Of a stretch of DNA of 64,000 nucleotides, positions 27,894-37,336 are shown piece after piece. A model generated the notes under the pieces. It was given only the letters and a program-made list of their open reading frames with translations, made no database searches and was not told where the DNA came from. The translations under genes were made by a program, and so were the position numbers. How positions within the stretch are numbered: position 1 is the stretch's first letter; every line of letters starts with the position of its first letter. The stretch covers positions 1-64,000 of the forward strand of contig CALIOE010000095.1 of assembly GCA_938044775.1 (NCBI GenBank). Reading direction: 5' to 3'. Origin of the DNA: an uncultured Rhizobiaceae group bacterium (GTDB lineage Bacteria; Pseudomonadota; Alphaproteobacteria; Rhizobiales; Rhizobiaceae).

Positions 27894-28940
27894 ATGTTTC
27901 AAGCTGAACTGAGTCTTGTTCCTGAACTGAAAAAGCATCCTCGCGCCGACTTAGGCATGATCAAGACGAATCTTGAACCGCTCCCGCATCTCGGCGCGCA
28001 TCTCGGCATTGATCTCAACATAAAGCGAGATGATACGCTGCCGTTGGCAATGGGCGGAAATAAAGTACGCCAGCTTGAATATTACTTTGGTCTGGCTGAG
28101 CGGGAAAACGCAGATACGGTTCTGATAACTGGGGCCGTACAATCGAATTTCGTTCGGCTTTGCGCTGCTGCAGCTCGCAAACAAGGTTGGCAACCAATTG
28201 TCCAGCTGGAAGACCGGGTCGCCAGCGTGGAGAGCGACTACAACAATTCAGGTAACGTCTTACTTGACCGGCTGCTTGGGGCAGAGATTCACTATTTTCC
28301 GGAAGGAGAAAACGAAGCGGCGGCTGACGCAAATCTGGATGTCCTGGCCGCAAAACTGCTTGAGCAGGGTAAGCGGCCCTATGTCATTCATCTGGGATTG
28401 GATCATCCGCCCATCGGCGGGCTGGGATATGTTCTGTGCGCCCTGGAAACGTTTCTCCAGGCAAAGGCAGTGGGCCGCCAACCTGACCATGTCATTATTC
28501 CCAGCGGCAGTGGATTGACTCATGCAGGATTTCTGGCCGGTGCCCACGCTATAGGCTGGAATGTTCGCGTTCACGGAATTTGCGTGAGACGGGATGCCGC
28601 CCAACAGCAAATTCGGATACAACAGCGTTCCTTGGAACTTTTAGAGTTGCTGGGCAAACCGAGTGCATTTGATCCATATGATGTGCACGTTCATGACATG
28701 GTGCTCGCGCCGGGATACGGCCGGCTCAACCAGCAGGTCGTAGAAGCGATGAAGCTGGCCGCCCGACTGGAGGCGCTCGTGCTCGAACCTGTCTATTCGG
28801 GAAGAATGATGGCGGGCCTTGTCTCATTGGTCGAAAGCGGAGTCATTTCAGCTGCAGACTCGGTTACCATGATACATACCGGCGGTCTGCCCGGACTTTT
28901 TGCATACGAAAGCAAGATCAGAGACTTCCTGACTTCGTAA
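27894..28940 (+). CDS. D-cysteine desulfhydrase / ACC deaminase family PLP enzyme
   Basis: NIKRDDTLPLAMGGNKVRQLEYYFG (PLP lysine), ITGAVQSNFVRLCAAAARKQGW, IPSGSGLTHAG, HTGGLPGLFAY. Confidence 0.9.
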   Translation: MFQAELSLVPELKKHPRADLGMIKTNLEPLPHLGAHLGIDLNIKRDDTLPLAMGGNKVRQLEYYFGLAERENADTVLITGAVQSNFVRLCAAAARKQGWQPIVQLEDRVASVESDYNNSGNVLLDRLLGAEIHYFPEGENEAAADANLDVLAAKLLEQGKRPYVIHLGLDHPPIGGLGYVLCALETFLQAKAVGRQPDHVIIPSGSGLTHAGFLAGAHAIGWNVRVHGICVRRDAAQQQIRIQQRSLELLELLGKPSAFDPYDVHVHDMVLAPGYGRLNQQVVEAMKLAARLEALVLEPVYSGRMMAGLVSLVESGVISAADSVTMIHTGGLPGLFAYESKIRDFLTS

Positions 28941-29135
28941 TGGTGTTTTTGGCCGGAGCTCTAAAACATCACTTTCGGGTTCGCGACCGCACCCTGCGAA
29001 GAATGATCTGATGACAGGCGCCACCACGACTCTCAAACAGCTTCACCACCATGGCGTGCCAAATATCGGCTTGGGCGCAGGGAAACCTTCCCGGAAGCCG
29101 AAGATCAAACGAGGGCTCGACGCAGTCAGTCGGGG

Positions 29136-30080
29136 CTACAGCGTTCCAATTCGGTGCAGAATCAGTTCAAAGAACCCGTCTGCATCAAGGTCCGTGACCC
29201 AAAATGCATTTGGTGACCGTCGGGTGACTTTCCAGTAGTCGACGACTGTCATACCCATTGTCAGTTCGGATTCGGTCTCGATCTCGACGTTGACAAAGCG
29301 GCCGGAATAAAGATCGGGTTTGAGAAGGTAGGCGATCACGTTGGGGTCATGAAGCGGGCCACCGTCTGTGCCGTATTTTTCCTCATCAAAGCGCTCGAAA
29401 AAGTCGAGCAGTTCAGCAGTTGCGATACCTGCTTGTGTATCCAGGTTGCGAAAAGCCTTAACGCGGGCCGCTGTGGTCTGTGCCTTATGGGTCACATCGA
29501 GAGGCATCACGACAAGCGGTATGCCAGAACCAAAAACCAGCGCTGCGGCGTCGGGATCCACAAAAATGTTGAACTCAGCGGCAGGCGTAACGTTTCCTCC
29601 TTCAAAGAAACCGCCGCCCATCAGAATTATTTCTTTCACACGCGGGACGATTTCAGGCGCCTTCTGAAGTGCCAGACCAATATTTGTAAGCGGTCCGAGT
29701 GCGCAGATTGTAACGGTCTTTTCAGGGCTGGATTTGAGGACTTCGATGATAAAGTCGACGCCGTTCTGTGCCTGCAGTTTCATCATTGGGTCTGGCAATT
29801 CAGGGCCATCCAGACCGGACTTGCCGTGAATGTTTTCCGCCGTAACGAGCCGCCGTTTCATAGGACCGGCGGCGCCGGCGAATACCCTGGTCTCCGGCCG
29901 TTTGGCCAACTCACAAATGATGCGACAGTTCTTTTCTGTCAGACCGAGGGGTACATTGCCCGCTACAGCTGTTATCCCAAGGACGTCCAACTCCGGGCTG
30001 GCAAGAGCGACCTGGATCGCGACGGCGTCGTCATGCCCTGGATCAGTGTCGATAATGATGGCTCTTTTTGATGTTTCCAT
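29136..30080 (-). CDS. Nucleoside hydrolase
   Basis: IIIDTDPGHDDAVAIQVALASPELDVLGITAVAGNV; ICALGPLTNIGLAL; MGGGFFEGGNVTPAAEFNIFVDPDAA. Confidence 0.95.
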   Translation of the reverse strand: METSKRAIIIDTDPGHDDAVAIQVALASPELDVLGITAVAGNVPLGLTEKNCRIICELAKRPETRVFAGAAGPMKRRLVTAENIHGKSGLDGPELPDPMMKLQAQNGVDFIIEVLKSSPEKTVTICALGPLTNIGLALQKAPEIVPRVKEIILMGGGFFEGGNVTPAAEFNIFVDPDAAALVFGSGIPLVVMPLDVTHKAQTTAARVKAFRNLDTQAGIATAELLDFFERFDEEKYGTDGGPLHDPNVIAYLLKPDLYSGRFVNVEIETESELTMGMTVVDYWKVTRRSPNAFWVTDLDADGFFELILHRIGTL

Positions 30081-30394
30081 AATGTCGGATTCCCTGAACT
30101 TGAGAGCTGGCGGAACGATTGGCATTTGCCGGAAAATCGGGTGCATTTCAGTCGGGTCGCAGACGTCACTCTAAACCCAAACGTCAACACAATACTGATT
30201 TTTGAAAACCTGGCGAGAAGACGCTGTCGGGGCCTCAATCCACAGGCTCAGAATTCGCTCAGCGGGTGATGTGGCGAGATCCAGTCTCTTCCGGCACAGC
30301 ACCGCAAGCACGGTGACCAAACTCAATTGACGAAGGCGTCAGGACGCGACCGTCCCTGAATCGCACAGCAGATGTGACTGCCCTCAACAAAACG

Positions 30395-30420
30395 GCCGCA
30401 TCGTCCTTAGACGATGCGGC
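30395..30420 (-). terminator. Rho-independent terminator for the alpha/beta hydrolase gene
   Basis: gccgcatcgtc-ctta-gacgatgcggc perfect 11-bp stem; on the minus strand followed by cgttttgtt. Confidence 0.75.
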
Positions 30421-30443
30421 AGTCTTTCGCAGTACAGCAGCTG

Positions 30444-31418
30444 CTATTGGCTGTTTCGATCCATGAACTCGATCATCCGACCGGCAATCCTGGCGCCATA
30501 TTCTTCAAGCGCGAAGTGACCGGTATCCAGCAGGTGGAATTCAAGCTCCTTCAGATCCTGCTTGTAGGGATGAGCCCCTTCGGCAGGAAAAATGTGGTCG
30601 TTCTTGCCCCACATGAGCAGCGTCGGAACCTGGTGTTTGCGAAACAGCGCCTGCCATTTCGGGTATTCAGCGACGTTGGTGCCGTAATCGAGGAACATCT
30701 CAAGTTGCACCTCCTGGTTGCCTTTGCGATCCAGCAGATATTGAACATGCCAATAATTGTCCGGGTTGATCCGCTCCGGATGTTGAGTGCCATGGGTAAA
30801 TTGCCACTTGGTTGCCTCAAGCGTCAGGAAGCCGCGAAGTTTGTCTCCATTTTCCTTTGTCGGGTCGGCCCAATAGGCTTTGATCGGATCCCAGAAATCC
30901 TGCAAGCCTTCTTCATAGGCGTTGCCATTCTGGATGATGAATCCGGACAGCCGCTCCGGGTGCTCTGCGAACATACGAAAGCCGACAGGCGCACCGTAAT
31001 CCATCAGATAGACGGCGTAGCGGTCGACCTTTTTGCGGTCCAGCAGCGTGGTCATCATTCCCGCAATCCTGGCAAAGGAATATTCGAAATTCTGGGCCTG
31101 TGGCATGTCTGAGGCGCCGAAGCCGGGATAGTCAGGAGCTATAACGTGATACTTGCCGGCCAGTTTCGGTATCAGATTTCGAAACATATGCGAGGACGTT
31201 GGAAAGCCGTGCAGCAGCAGGATCGTCGGGCGGGATGGGTCACCGGCCTCACGGTAAGCGATCTTGATTCCGTCAATGGTTTCTGACCGGAACACGACTT
31301 CTGTTTGTTGTGACTGGGAAGCCAGTCCGGTGGCAGCGCCGGGAGTTGTGATCAAGGGCGAGGCAACGGCAAGTGCTATGAGGCTCGCGCCGATGATTGA
31401 AGTGATGGAACGGGGCAT
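30444..31418 (-). CDS. Secreted alpha/beta hydrolase (haloalkane dehalogenase/epoxide hydrolase-like)
   Basis: Signal-peptide-like N-terminus; LLLHGFPTSSHMFRNLIPKL, APDYPGFGASDMP, nucleophile context YLMDYGAPVGFR, LLDTGHFALEEYG. Confidence 0.88.
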   Translation of the reverse strand: MPRSITSIIGASLIALAVASPLITTPGAATGLASQSQQTEVVFRSETIDGIKIAYREAGDPSRPTILLLHGFPTSSHMFRNLIPKLAGKYHVIAPDYPGFGASDMPQAQNFEYSFARIAGMMTTLLDRKKVDRYAVYLMDYGAPVGFRMFAEHPERLSGFIIQNGNAYEEGLQDFWDPIKAYWADPTKENGDKLRGFLTLEATKWQFTHGTQHPERINPDNYWHVQYLLDRKGNQEVQLEMFLDYGTNVAEYPKWQALFRKHQVPTLLMWGKNDHIFPAEGAHPYKQDLKELEFHLLDTGHFALEEYGARIAGRMIEFMDRNSQ

Positions 31419-31485
31419 GTTGGACCCTCCTTTCGAGGACTTGGGTTGTGAAGCAGCAAAGCGCCGCTTGTCGTGAACAAGTCGA

Positions 31486-32115
31486 TCAGGCCTTCTGATC
31501 AAGTGCGATCTTCAGTTTTTTGTTCTCACTTTTGAGTCGTGCGATCTCGTCGCGAACCGGTTTGAGCTGAGGCTCCAACTCTTCCAGGGTCATGCGTTGG
31601 GGGATGTGCTGCGGACAGTTCCAGTCCAGGGCTTCCACCGCAATGATCACCGCACGCTCCGGCAGTGCCCGATATGAAGGGTCCTGCAGTTTCGTCATCA
31701 GGAGCGCATCTTCCTTTGATCCGACAAGTTTCGCCCGTCCCCAGATCTTGAGGCGGCGACGGTTCGGATAGTCCATCAAAATGAGGGAGACGCGGTCGTT
31801 GTCTGAGATGTTCCCCGCGCTCAGGTATTGCCTGTTTCCACGAAAGTCTGCGTAGGCAATTGTTTGATCATCGAGCACTTTGAGGAAACCCACAGGTCCG
31901 CCTCGAAACTGCACATACGGCCATCCGCCGTCGGAGACTGTTGCCTGATAGAATCCATCTCTCCTGGAAATGAACTCTGCTTCAGCGGGTCCAACCTTGT
32001 CCCCCCGGTCTGCATCAGGTTCCAGAAATTGTGCGTAGCCTTCCGCCGAACCCTGTTGTTCCTGGATGGCAAGAACGGAAGGCGTGAAGCTGATTTCGGC
32101 AAAGGCACGTGACAT
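31486..32115 (-). CDS. Pyridoxamine 5'-phosphate oxidase-family FMN protein
   Basis: SRRDGFYQATVSDGGWPYVQFRGGPVGFLKVLDDQTIAYADFRGNRQYLSAGNISDNDRVSLILMDYPNRRRLKIWG. Confidence 0.9.
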   Translation of the reverse strand: MSRAFAEISFTPSVLAIQEQQGSAEGYAQFLEPDADRGDKVGPAEAEFISRRDGFYQATVSDGGWPYVQFRGGPVGFLKVLDDQTIAYADFRGNRQYLSAGNISDNDRVSLILMDYPNRRRLKIWGRAKLVGSKEDALLMTKLQDPSYRALPERAVIIAVEALDWNCPQHIPQRMTLEELEPQLKPVRDEIARLKSENKKLKIALDQKA

Positions 32116-32230
32116 GATGTGATCCTGTTCGGTTGAGTTGGTAAACGCTCGTTAGACAGGATTTAGTCTGTTTCTTGAATTTTTAGAATGTTCGTAATAT
32201 TGAATTTATTATTCCTTTTTCTGGAATAAT

Positions 32231-33133
32231 ATGATGGACAAATTTCAGGCCATGCAGGTCTTCATTTCAGTTGCCGATTGCAAGGGATTTGCCGCGGCCG
32301 CGCGCCAGCTGAATATGTCACCGCCGGCAGTTACACGATCAGTGTCGATGCTGGAGGACCATCTCGGCGCCCGGTTGTTTACCCGCACAACACGTTCCGT
32401 GAGTCTCACGGACGTTGGCGAAAGGTTTCTGGAAGATGGCCGCCGTATCCTGCTTGAACTGAAAGAAGCGGAGCATGCGGCGGTGGGATCGCATGCGGAA
32501 CCGACCGGTGAGTTGCGCGTTACAGCATCAGTTCTGTTTGGCAGAATGATTGTAACGCCACTGCTTGGCAGGTTCCTCGATCAGTATCCGCAGGTTGATG
32601 CGAGAACATTGTATGTTGATCGGGTCGTTAATCTGATTGACGAGGGCCTTGATGTTGGCATTCGAATTGGCGACTTGCCGAATTCCTCGCTCATTGCCGT
32701 TCGTTGCGGCAGCGTTCGGCAGGTCGTGTTCGGGGCGCCGGAATATTTCGAAAAACATGGTCGACCCGATCGACCCGAAGAGCTGACTGCTCACACATTG
32801 ATCCAGTCACTCGCCTTAACGCCCACACAAGAATGGGGCTTCCAGAACAAAGGGCGCCGCCAGTCTGTGCACATCAAGCCGCGTGTTCAAATGAACACCA
32901 ACGATGCGGCAATAGAAATGGCGCTTCGAGGGCGGGGGCTGTCGAGAGTGATATCCTATCAAATATCACCCTACATCGCTGACAACCAACTGTGTGCCGT
33001 TCTTGAGGATTTTGAACTTCCCCCAATGCCGATCCACGTGGTGCATCACGAAGGGCGCATGGTATCCGGCAAAGTGCGGGCCTTTGTTGATTTTATGGTC
33101 GAGCACCTGCGGGCGAACCCGGACCTGCAATGA
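32231..33133 (+). CDS. LysR family transcriptional regulator
   Basis: MMDKFQAMQVFISVADCKGFAAAARQLNMSPPAVTRSVSMLEDHLGARLFTRTTRSVSLTDVG; divergent from PNPOx-family gene. Confidence 0.95.
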   Translation: MMDKFQAMQVFISVADCKGFAAAARQLNMSPPAVTRSVSMLEDHLGARLFTRTTRSVSLTDVGERFLEDGRRILLELKEAEHAAVGSHAEPTGELRVTASVLFGRMIVTPLLGRFLDQYPQVDARTLYVDRVVNLIDEGLDVGIRIGDLPNSSLIAVRCGSVRQVVFGAPEYFEKHGRPDRPEELTAHTLIQSLALTPTQEWGFQNKGRRQSVHIKPRVQMNTNDAAIEMALRGRGLSRVISYQISPYIADNQLCAVLEDFELPPMPIHVVHHEGRMVSGKVRAFVDFMVEHLRANPDLQ

Positions 33134-33201
33134 CCGAACGGCGGATTGCCGGCCAACTGACGTTCAAAATCCTACGCTGGTAGGGACTTTCAATCATGGT
33201 T

Positions 33202-33609
33202 CTATTCGCAGATATTCTCTTTGATGAAGCAATTTGAACCAATGCAGCCATCCCAGCCTTTCAGCTTGATGGATTGGGACTTCTCATTGAACGCCCCGTC
33301 AATAATTTTGACCGACTTGATTTTGTCAAACCTGAAAATCCGTTCGGAAGCATAGTCTCTTCCCTTAGTGCAACCCCGGCTTTGCCAGCCATGCATGTAC
33401 ATTTTACCGTTATTGCCAATTGCAACCTGATGCACATCCACAAGACGCGGAAGACAGCCTTTGCTGGCGTCCTTGTCGTATATGATCTCGACGACGCGGT
33501 TTGTCTTGGCCGCCTCGCAGAGCGGGGCTTCATGTTTCGACTGGGCCAGGACGGGTGAGCAGAGAGCAGCAGTAGCAAGCGTTGCAATTGCTATTTGGAT
33601 CAATTTCAT
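33202..33609 (-). CDS. Secreted protein with WYL-like C-terminal pattern
   Basis: Signal peptide MKLIQIAIATLATAALCSPVLAQ; VVEIIYDKDASKGCLPRLVDVHQVAIGNNGKMYMHGWQSRGCTKGRDYASERIFRFDKIKSVKI. Confidence 0.7.
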   Translation of the reverse strand: MKLIQIAIATLATAALCSPVLAQSKHEAPLCEAAKTNRVVEIIYDKDASKGCLPRLVDVHQVAIGNNGKMYMHGWQSRGCTKGRDYASERIFRFDKIKSVKIIDGAFNEKSQSIKLKGWDGCIGSNCFIKENICE

Positions 33610-34120
33610 CTCAGTTCTCCCAACGACAAGCTGATGCTTGTCTCAAGCCTCGTTCAACAGGTTGTTTAACGTCTTTGGCAACAACCTTACAATCCGCGGT
33701 TTTCCAGGCGCGTTCAACCGCCCGCGCAGGACTGCAGATTCTGGATCAAATTGAACTTTCGGGTGACTGAGAAAACAAACAGGCGATAGACCATCTTCCG
33801 GAAATCCGATGCATGCTCGAGACGGGCATTTTTAGCACCAGCATAGGTTTCTGTTTCAGCTGAAAATCCCAGGCCTGGCGCCATGCCGTCGAGCACCACG
33901 CGCCACTGCCCTGTGGAGTGCGCTGAAAATGCCGGGTCAAACTTGTCATATCAAGCATGCTGATTGACGGCTTCGGCCTGGACCCGTCAACCGGGCTCAT
34001 TCGAGTTCGATCCGGTCATTCAGCAGCAGACGCGGACCGGCAATTTCACAAGACGTTCTTTAGCGGACCCAAACTGTCAGGTGGTGTGGTATGATCTCGA
34101 CTGAATTCGGGAGGGAAGAG

Positions 34121-34966
34121 ATGCTGTGCAAAATTGGTGAAATCGAAGTCTGGCGAATTCTTGAGCTAAATGGCCCCTATCTGACCCCGGAAGAGCTCTT
34201 TCCGTTCGATGCGTCTGAAGCGCGAGAGGCAATTAATGCTCACGCGCCAAGTCAGCTCTGCCCGTCGACCGGTGGATTAATCCTGCCCATACAAGGGTTT
34301 CTGCTGAAGACATCGGCACATGTCATTTTGGTCGACAGCTGCGTTGGCAACGACAAGGACAATGCACACCCGGACTGGAACCAACGGTCAGGCAAGCGGT
34401 TTATGGCCTCGATGACCGCGGCAGGAATTAGTCCCCGGAACGTTGACTACGTTCTTTGCACTCACCTTCATACGGATCATGTTGGGTGGAACACCAAACT
34501 TGAAGACGGGCGTTGGGTGCCGACTTTTCCCAATGCCCGCTACCTGGTTCCGGCTGCGGATGAACAACATTTTCGCGATGGGGCTGGAAGCTCTTATGCG
34601 CAAAGTGTCTTACCCGTGATAGAGGCAGGACAGGCCGAAATGGTTACGCCTGGACATATGCTTGGAGACAACGTCACCTTAATATCCACTCCCGGTCATA
34701 CGCCGGGCCATGTATCGGTTCTGTTAAGAAGCGGTAGTTCAGAAGCTGTGATTACCGGTGATGCACTCCATACAACGGCCCAATGCTGGCATCCGGACTG
34801 GCACTTCAAATATGACATCGATGGACCCATGGCAGTTGCTTCACGACGGCGTTTGCTGGAGGAGTCCTCAGAAGCGGATCGAAAGGTTTTGGGCAGTCAT
34901 TTTGCATTGCCATCAATTGGTCGGGTGTTTGCAAAAGGGGATTCGTTTCGCTGGGAAGAGCAGTGA
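34121..34966 (+). CDS. MBL-fold metallo-hydrolase
   Basis: VDYVLCTHLHTDHVGWN (HxHxDH), STPGHTPGHVSVLL, VITGDALHT. Confidence 0.95.
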   Translation: MLCKIGEIEVWRILELNGPYLTPEELFPFDASEAREAINAHAPSQLCPSTGGLILPIQGFLLKTSAHVILVDSCVGNDKDNAHPDWNQRSGKRFMASMTAAGISPRNVDYVLCTHLHTDHVGWNTKLEDGRWVPTFPNARYLVPAADEQHFRDGAGSSYAQSVLPVIEAGQAEMVTPGHMLGDNVTLISTPGHTPGHVSVLLRSGSSEAVITGDALHTTAQCWHPDWHFKYDIDGPMAVASRRRLLEESSEADRKVLGSHFALPSIGRVFAKGDSFRWEEQ

Positions 34967-35316
34967 TGCGCGCTTGTGTGGTTCCAGGTGAAAGGCTCCG
35001 GGGCATCATTTGACGACACATTTAACGACCAATGGCTCACCATGCCGGTCGCCGCCGACAGCCTTTGAACCCGGCAACCTCCGGGCATCGGCTCACCGCC
35101 CAGTTGCCTGATTGCTATCAAATGAAAAAGTGGACCTGCACCAGTTGTGTAACTGGTTAGCGGACCAGGCTAGAGAACCAGGGCAATTCAAGTGCCTCGA
35201 AACACCAAGGGTGGCAAATCCGGAGTTGATGGGCGCGCAATGCTGGATGATAAAGGTCTTACAAGAAGATTTTTGGCTCTGGTCTGTAAACGCAAACCAG
35301 GAATTTCGGTGCCGTT

Positions 35317-36222
35317 TTGTCCATTCAACTTTTGAAAACACTGATCGCTGTATCCGAGTGTGGCAGTTTTAGCGAAGCAGCGAAACGGGTCTTCGTTTCG
35401 CAGGCCGCCATCGGCCAACAAATGAAACGACTCGAGAACATGATCGAAACCGAGCTGTTCGATCGATCAAAGAACCCGCCGGTCCTCAACAGCCGTGGCC
35501 GTTCCATCGTTCCACGTGCGCGTGAAGTCGTTCGCTCCTACGAAAACCTGCTTGCAGAGATGAATGGAGAATTCATGCTTCAGGGGGAGTTAAGCCTTGG
35601 CGCAGTGCCCTCAACAATACGCGGTTTGATTCCAATCTCGATTAAATCACTGGTCGAAAATTACCCGGACCTGCACATTCGGGTTGTTGCCGGTACATCA
35701 GGTGAACTTCATGAACTGATCGAACGTGGCGCGCTGGACGCTGCGGTCCTGAGCAGACCCAACAAGATCGGACCCAATCTGCACTGGCAGACGATCGTCG
35801 AGGAAGATCTGGTCTTGCTCACATCACGAGACGTAGAAGAACGAGAACCAAAATTCCTACTCAGTACACTGCCATATGTGCGACTGACGGGTCGAACATC
35901 GGTGCGGCAGCTGGCAGACGAGTGGCTTACCGACAATGACATTTCTGTTCGCCCAACCATGGAAATGGACTCGCTCGAAACGCTTTCCAGTATGATCGCC
36001 CACAATCTGGGAGTTTCCATCGTTCCAAATTTTTGCGTTCAGGACCCCATTTTTGCCTCTCTCAGAAAGATCGAATTGCAGGGAACGTCAAAGCCCCGCG
36101 TGCTCGGCATGATGACCAGGGTGGATTGTCTAAAACTGAACTTCGTCGATGCACTGCTGAACGAGTTGAAACGCACGGTGGTGGATCACGCGACAACGGA
36201 CACCCCTAAAGAAACTCTTTAG
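35317..36222 (+). CDS. LysR family transcriptional regulator (TTG start)
   Basis: LSIQLLKTLIAVSECGSFSEAAKRVFVSQAAIGQQMKRLENMIETELFDRS. Confidence 0.93.
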   Translation: MSIQLLKTLIAVSECGSFSEAAKRVFVSQAAIGQQMKRLENMIETELFDRSKNPPVLNSRGRSIVPRAREVVRSYENLLAEMNGEFMLQGELSLGAVPSTIRGLIPISIKSLVENYPDLHIRVVAGTSGELHELIERGALDAAVLSRPNKIGPNLHWQTIVEEDLVLLTSRDVEEREPKFLLSTLPYVRLTGRTSVRQLADEWLTDNDISVRPTMEMDSLETLSSMIAHNLGVSIVPNFCVQDPIFASLRKIELQGTSKPRVLGMMTRVDCLKLNFVDALLNELKRTVVDHATTDTPKETL

Positions 36223-36350
36223 GAACAGGCAAAATTATATTGCTAGATTAAAGCATGAATTTACCTGACAGTGGTGATCCACACGCCTATTTGCTCGCCT
36301 GAATCCGGCTTGATCACGGCAGATTGCGTGAAACAGCAAGGGAGAAAAAC

Positions 36351-37304
36351 ATGCTGAGAAGAACAATTTTGAAGACTGCTGCTGCAATGGCATTGGCAGC
36401 GGCCACCGGCACCACCGCGTTTGCGCAGACCAATGGCCCGGTCGACTATGTCATTCCATTTGGACCGGGGGGAGAATCCGACATTTCCGCCCGCCTCCAG
36501 CAGCCGTTCTTTAAAGAAAAATTTGGCCAGGACCTGGTGATTTCATACAAGCCGGGCGGTGGTGGCGCCGTTGGTTGGGCTTCACTGAACGGCTTGAACA
36601 GCAACGGCCAAACCATCATGGGGGTAAATCTTCCGCACATCATCATCAAGCCTGCACAAAAGGACGTCGGCTTTAAAACCGAAGAGCTGAACACTTTCTA
36701 TATGTTTCACTACACACCCGACGCCATCGTGGTGAAGGCGGACAGTCCTTACAAAACATTGAAGGATCTGGTCGACGACGCAAAAGCCAATCCCGGCCAG
36801 GTTACGATGTCCGGTTCGGGAAAGGCCTCCGCCAACCATCTTGCCCAGATTAAGTTCGACAAAATGACCGGTGGGAAGACCACCTATGTACCGTTCAAGG
36901 GCACCGGAGCATCGACCACAGCTATGCTTGGTGGTCAAGTGAAAGCCCAATGGGGCTATTCAACCGTTGGTGCTAAACAGGGCGATGCGGTTCGTATGCT
37001 GGCAGTGGCCATGGAGGAACGCCATCCACTCTTCCCCGATGTTCCGACTTTCAAAGAACTTGGATATGAAATGGTCGGAGGGGCATACCGCGGCATAGCA
37101 CTGCCCAATACCGCAAGCGCAGAAACGACTAAGAAGTGGTCGGATATGATCGGTGAGATCAACAATGACCCGGCATTCCGTCAAAAGATGCTTGATGGCG
37201 GCTTCGCACTGCTGGATGTGGATTCGGCAGGTATGGCTGACTTTATGAAAGCCCGTACAGAGGAATATTTGAAGGATGCCCGCGAAGCCGGCCTGATCAA
37301 ATAG
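36351..37304 (+). CDS. Tripartite tricarboxylate transporter substrate-binding protein (TctC family)
   Basis: Signal peptide; VDYVIPFGPGGESDISARLQQPFF...; followed by TctA/TctB. Confidence 0.93.
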   Translation: MLRRTILKTAAAMALAAATGTTAFAQTNGPVDYVIPFGPGGESDISARLQQPFFKEKFGQDLVISYKPGGGGAVGWASLNGLNSNGQTIMGVNLPHIIIKPAQKDVGFKTEELNTFYMFHYTPDAIVVKADSPYKTLKDLVDDAKANPGQVTMSGSGKASANHLAQIKFDKMTGGKTTYVPFKGTGASTTAMLGGQVKAQWGYSTVGAKQGDAVRMLAVAMEERHPLFPDVPTFKELGYEMVGGAYRGIALPNTASAETTKKWSDMIGEINNDPAFRQKMLDGGFALLDVDSAGMADFMKARTEEYLKDAREAGLIK

Positions 37305-37336
37305 ACGTCATGGCCTGGGGTTAGGGGAACGGTTTT

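Noticed and set aside
33714-34000. Two overlapping minus-strand frames that might be a frameshifted gene remnant (FDPAFSAHSTGQWRVVLDGMAPGLGF...)
   Set aside because: Could not assign a family; insufficient evidence for a pseudogene call
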